DNA of 7,785 nt from Vulcanimicrobiota bacterium (GTDB taxonomy: Bacteria > Vulcanimicrobiota > Vulcanimicrobiia > Vulcanimicrobiales > Vulcanimicrobiaceae). Of the stretch, positions 4,571 to 7,785 are shown in pieces (the first letter of the stretch is position 1; every line of letters begins with the position of its first letter). The DNA is taken from positions 1 to 7,785 of the forward strand of contig JASHTE010000236.1 of assembly GCA_030040695.1 (NCBI GenBank). Reading direction: 5' to 3'. Below the pieces are notes generated by a model. The model did not search any database. It saw only the letters and a list, made by a program, of their open reading frames with translations, and was not told where the DNA came from. The position numbers and the translations under genes are program-made.

Positions 4571-6490
4571 ATGGCTTTTACCGCGCACCGGCGCGCGGCG
4601 CTTGGAAACGCCGTTGTGACAGCCGCGATCTTTCTCGTGGTCATGGCATGCATCGGCGTCGCCGCGCACCGCCCCGCCGTCCTCTCGGCGCAGGCAGACG
4701 CGGTAGAGCTGGAGTTCGGTAACGCCTCTTCACTCCAGACACTGCGGCTCTACGTCGACCACGTGCGCGAAGCCCAAGAGGAGCTTTGGATCGAACACAC
4801 GCCGGCGTCGTGGGGCGCGTACGCCCAGGCGCGGCGCTGGTTCACCGAACATCTCGCGCACGTTGGAAGTTGGAATCCCGCGTATAAGGCGCGCGCGACG
4901 GTCCTCTACGATCGTTACGTGAACGACACGCTCGGAGCGTTCAACGGCGACGGTGACGTGACGCCCGCGCTGCTTACGCGCGATTATGCCGCGCTCGAAG
5001 AGTACGCGTACCGCCAGGCCTCGCACGAATACTATCGCGCATACGCCCTGCAGGCCGCATACGACCGCTTTCGCGCGCGCAATGACGAGGAGCGCCTAGG
5101 CTTTCTTCTCGTCGTAGGAGTGGCGATCATCGTTCTCCTCGGCCTCTCGCAGTTCTATCGCATTCGGCTGCAGGGCGTCTCCGAGGAGCGTATCGCGCTT
5201 CTCGCTCACGCCGCGCTCAATGATGCGCTCACCGGCTTGCGCAATCTGCGTGCCTTCGAGGAAGACCTCCCGAAAGGAGCGGCGATAGCGCAGCGCTTCA
5301 ATCATCCGATCTCGCTCGTGCTCCTCGACGTCGATCACTTCAAAGAGGCGAACGATCACTCCGGCCACGCCGCAGGCGACGAGCTCCTCAAACAGATTGC
5401 CTCGCTCCTGCGCACGGTGCGCGAGGCGGACGGCGCGTATCGCCTCGGCGGCGACGAGTTTGCGGTGATGCTTCCGGGCACCGCTGCGGCAGGTGCCGAG
5501 GTGCTCGCGCGACGGCTCGTCTCCGAGCCCATTCGGCATGCGAAGTCCGTCGTCGGTCTGAGCGCGGGCATCGCGCAGCTGCGTCCGGGTGAAGCGCTCG
5601 CCGATTGGCGCGAGCGCGCCGACATCGCGCTCTACGAAGCGAAACGCCGAGGCGGGCGGACGGCGGTGCTCTTCGAGCAGATCGAGGCGCATGCGCGCTT
5701 CGTCGGTGCGGATGCCGTTTCGCGCGTCCGCGATCTGCTCGAGCAGCAGGGCGTCCAGAGCGCTTTCCAACCGATTTGGAATCGTGAAGCGACGAAGATC
5801 GTCGCCTACGAAGCGCTCGCGCGACCGCTGCGCGAGTACTCGTTCATTGGGCCACAAGAAGCATTCGACGCGGCGAGCCGCCTCGGGCGGATCATGGATT
5901 TGGATCTCCTCTGTATGCGCTCTGCTCTCAGCGCGGTACAGGAGCACGGAATCGATTGGCCGATTTTCCTGAACATCACGCCGGCGACGCTCGAGCACCC
6001 GCTCTTTACCGCCGGTACGATCGGAGCGCTCTTGCGCGACTACGGCGTGAAGCCGAGCCGCGTCGTCATCGAGATTACGGAACGCACGATTCGTGACTTG
6101 AGCACGGTCGTCCGTAGCGCGGAGGCGCTGCGTCAGCTCGGCATACGCGTCGCGCTCGACGACGCGGGCGCGGGAAGCTCCGGAATGGCGCTCCTCAGCT
6201 CGCTGACGTTCGACTTCGTGAAGCTCGACCGTACGCTCTTGCTCGAGGGGCACAACCCCAAGGCGCGCGGCATCCTCGCGGGCATTCTCGCGATCGCCGA
6301 TGCGATGGGCGCGGTGCTCATCGCGGAGGGAATCGAGACGCCGGAGCTGCTCGACTTTGCACGCAATCTGCACCGCATCATCGGCGTTCAAAGCCAAGGG
6401 GTACTCGCGCTCCAAGGGTATCTGCTCGGCCGGCCTCATTTCCCGGCGGCATTGCGTGCAGCGGGCACCGAAGAGGCGATGAGCGCGTAG
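4571..6490 (+). CDS. Membrane-anchored GGDEF-EAL cyclic-di-GMP enzyme
   Basis: This 639-residue signalling protein should make and/or break cyclic di-GMP. A TM helix at about 12-32 and another at 177-197 flank an extracytoplasmic, mostly helical sensor region of about 140 residues that I cannot assign. The GGDEF domain (about 215-370) has DALTGLRN, the metal-binding LLDVDHFKEAND, an intact GGDEF at 293-297, and an inhibitory I-site RxxD (284-287) exactly five residues upstream. The EAL domain (about 385-630) has EAL at 414-416 and the later motifs LNITPATL, VIEITER, LDDAGAG, DFVKLDR, IAEGIET and GYLLGRP, so all main metal-binding and catalytic positions appear present. The usual DDFGTG loop reads DDAGAG. 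Both activities are therefore possible and the net output is unknown. The gene begins 65 bases after mntP on the same strand; co-transcription is possible. GAAGG lies very close to the ATG, so the ribosome binding site is poor. Confidence 0.93.
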   Translation: MAFTAHRRAALGNAVVTAAIFLVVMACIGVAAHRPAVLSAQADAVELEFGNASSLQTLRLYVDHVREAQEELWIEHTPASWGAYAQARRWFTEHLAHVGSWNPAYKARATVLYDRYVNDTLGAFNGDGDVTPALLTRDYAALEEYAYRQASHEYYRAYALQAAYDRFRARNDEERLGFLLVVGVAIIVLLGLSQFYRIRLQGVSEERIALLAHAALNDALTGLRNLRAFEEDLPKGAAIAQRFNHPISLVLLDVDHFKEANDHSGHAAGDELLKQIASLLRTVREADGAYRLGGDEFAVMLPGTAAAGAEVLARRLVSEPIRHAKSVVGLSAGIAQLRPGEALADWRERADIALYEAKRRGGRTAVLFEQIEAHARFVGADAVSRVRDLLEQQGVQSAFQPIWNREATKIVAYEALARPLREYSFIGPQEAFDAASRLGRIMDLDLLCMRSALSAVQEHGIDWPIFLNITPATLEHPLFTAGTIGALLRDYGVKPSRVVIEITERTIRDLSTVVRSAEALRQLGIRVALDDAGAGSSGMALLSSLTFDFVKLDRTLLLEGHNPKARGILAGILAIADAMGAVLIAEGIETPELLDFARNLHRIIGVQSQGVLALQGYLLGRPHFPAALRAAGTEEAMSA

Positions 6491-6599
6491 CCTCGCACTA
6501 ACAATTCGAACGCGACCGCGCCGGCGCGCTTTACGGAGGCTTGACCATTCGTAAACGCTCCTCGGGTAGCGCTCTCGCCTGCCCGGGTAAGGGGCGAGC
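6491..6599 (+). promoter_or_regulatory. Intergenic region with possible promoter and inverted repeat
   Basis: This 109-base gap holds an inverted repeat, TTTACG (6530-6535) and CGTAAA (6550-6555), that encloses a TTGACC (6541-6546) resembling a -35 hexamer. No good -10 was found at 16-18 bp; TAGCGC lies 20 bp downstream. AAGGGG (6589-6594), 5 bases before the ATG at 6600, is a good ribosome binding site. No U-tract terminator for the preceding gene is visible. An operator role for the repeat is speculative. Confidence 0.3.
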
Positions 6600-7785
6600 A
6601 TGAATACGCTCGAGCGGGTGAGCGAGAGCGCGACGACCGCGTCACGCATTCTTACGCATTACGAGCTTGTCGCGCCGCTCATGGCGAAGCGGCTTGCAGA
6701 GACGCCGATCGTCTATCGCAGTTTTCCGCACGGAATCGAGAGCGGCGGATGGTATCACCAGACCGCGCTGCCGCTGACCGTGAACAGACTACTGCGCTGC
6801 GTTCGCGTCAACGGTGCGGTCGAGTTCTTTACGTGGGCGCCGCTCCCGGGAGAGGAGTCGCGTTTGCAGTTCGGGCGCATCTTGCTGCTGCCGCCCGAGG
6901 GTGTCGCGTTCGTCCGTGTCAAGGAGGCGGCGAAGGCGATGCGCCGCGTGCTGCATCGCTGGAAGATCGACGCGGTGCCGTTGCTCGACGGGCTCTCCGG
7001 CATTGCGCTCTGGATTCCGTTCTCCGATGCTCCTGATGCGACGATCCTGCGGACGTGGCTGCACGGCGTGTGCAATCTTGCCGTCGAGTGGTATCCGTCG
7101 CTGCTCTCGACCGAGTTCAACACGCACCATGACGGGCGCGTGCACGCGCACGTCGGCAGCAACGCGCCGCATTGCTACAGCATGGCGCCATACAGCTTGC
7201 GGGCGCCGAAGCTCTCGGTCTGCACGCCGCTCTTTTGGGAGGAGATCGATTCGTTCAAGAGCGCGGATGCGGTGGACATGAAAGCGATAGCGGAGCGGCT
7301 GCGCGGCGGCGGCGACGATGCGTTCTCCGTCGAGGCGGCCGCATTCGCGGCGCGGTTCCGGAGTGTTGGGCAGGCTGCAGCGCTCGCGGGCGCGGAGAGG
7401 GTGCCGGAGCCGCGCGGGCACATCGTCGTGGCGGCGATCGAGATTCTCGAAGATGGAAAGACGCGCGATGCGCAGGAGATTCTTGCGGAGACGCTCGCGC
7501 GAAAGCTCGTGCCGCCGCAGACGACGCGCAAGTACGTCTATACGTCGCTCATCGAGTACATCGCGAGACAGCGCGGACGCGGGCGCAAGCCTGCGATCGT
7601 GCAGGATGAGAAACGAAGCTTTCGCATCAACGAGCCGCCAGATGACTGGCCCGATCCCGTTGCGGGGCCGCAGCCGGCGCCTGACGCGGCGGCGCAGGTG
7701 TTATGCGATCGGCTCGAGAAAACCGCGCGCGGAAAGGATCCGGCGGCGTTTGAGCTCGCCGTTTGCGACGCGTTCGCGCATCTCG
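6600..7785 (+). CDS. Degenerate LigD-type primase-polymerase (PolDom) protein, cut by window end
   Basis: The first 395 residues are visible and the frame is still open at 7785. The start is well fixed: ATG at 6600, AAGGGG five bases before it, and an in-frame TAA at 6588. Residues 15-215 resemble the polymerase domain of bacterial NHEJ ligase LigD: HYELVAPLMAKRL-x-x-TPIVYRSFPHGI near the N-terminus, GLSGIALWIPF in the middle, and MAPYSLRAP (195-203) followed by VCTPLFWEEI. The catalytic positions look lost. RILLLPP (93-99) stands where LigD has a DLDP motif, Ala136 replaces the motif II His, and His184 replaces the third Asp. Residues of about 265-345 (helices, then YVYTSLIEYIARQRGR and an FRINEPPDDWPDP end) look like a winged-helix segment. 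The last visible residues, DPAAFELAVCDAFAHL, resemble the start of restriction-endonuclease-like domains. No ligase or Ku gene is visible. Function unknown. Confidence 0.7.
   Translation, partial: MNTLERVSESATTASRILTHYELVAPLMAKRLAETPIVYRSFPHGIESGGWYHQTALPLTVNRLLRCVRVNGAVEFFTWAPLPGEESRLQFGRILLLPPEGVAFVRVKEAAKAMRRVLHRWKIDAVPLLDGLSGIALWIPFSDAPDATILRTWLHGVCNLAVEWYPSLLSTEFNTHHDGRVHAHVGSNAPHCYSMAPYSLRAPKLSVCTPLFWEEIDSFKSADAVDMKAIAERLRGGGDDAFSVEAAAFAARFRSVGQAAALAGAERVPEPRGHIVVAAIEILEDGKTRDAQEILAETLARKLVPPQTTRKYVYTSLIEYIARQRGRGRKPAIVQDEKRSFRINEPPDDWPDPVAGPQPAPDAAAQVLCDRLEKTARGKDPAAFELAVCDAFAHL

Noticed and set aside
5096..6649. Long minus-strand open frame of 517 codons opposite the GGDEF-EAL gene
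   Set aside because: Its translation is extremely Arg/Glu-rich with no domain pattern; it mirrors the codon bias of the well-supported plus-strand gene.

Overview
The window is GC-rich, densely coded DNA from a bacterium that probably has an outer membrane: it encodes a signal-peptide protein with beta-barrel-like sequence, a thioredoxin lipoprotein and a membrane c-di-GMP enzyme. Codon use, PSPSPT-type linkers after a signal peptide and gene content would fit a deep-branching LPS-diderm lineage such as Eremiobacterota/Vulcanimicrobiota, but that placement is a guess. No rRNA, tRNA, insertion sequence or CRISPR array was seen.

Left part (1-1777). The 3' end of ribF (riboflavin kinase domain) overlaps by 4 bases a TlpA-like thioredoxin lipoprotein gene. 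That gene runs tail-to-tail, again with a 4-base overlap, into a minus-strand toxin-antitoxin operon: an AbrB/MazE-type antitoxin followed by a Doc/Fic-fold toxin, with a 7-bp-arm palindrome just upstream as a likely autoregulatory operator. A small KTSC-domain gene diverges from it.

Central part (1778-4505). This is the most striking region. A strong sigma70-type promoter (TTGACA, 18 bp, TATTCT) precedes a sequence that matches the M-box (ykoK) magnesium riboswitch nearly element by element. An intrinsic terminator follows. The 5' strand of aptamer helix P1 is perfectly complementary over 8 bases to the terminator loop, which gives an obvious candidate genetic switch. The controlled operon encodes an unrecognised exported, probably outer-membrane, protein of about 627 residues and an MntP-family Mn2+ exporter. 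The exporter has no AUG/GUG/UUG start at the expected place and seems to begin at a CUG overlapping the upstream stop. This would be a magnesium-sensing leader that switches on a putative outer-membrane channel together with a manganese pump.

Right part (4506-7785). A two-TM GGDEF-EAL protein with intact diguanylate cyclase, I-site and phosphodiesterase motifs is followed by the 5' part of a gene with a LigD-type primase-polymerase (PolDom) fold. By motif comparison its three metal-binding aspartates and the catalytic histidine are all replaced. It continues into a winged-helix-like segment and, at the window edge, the start of what may be a restriction-endonuclease-like domain.
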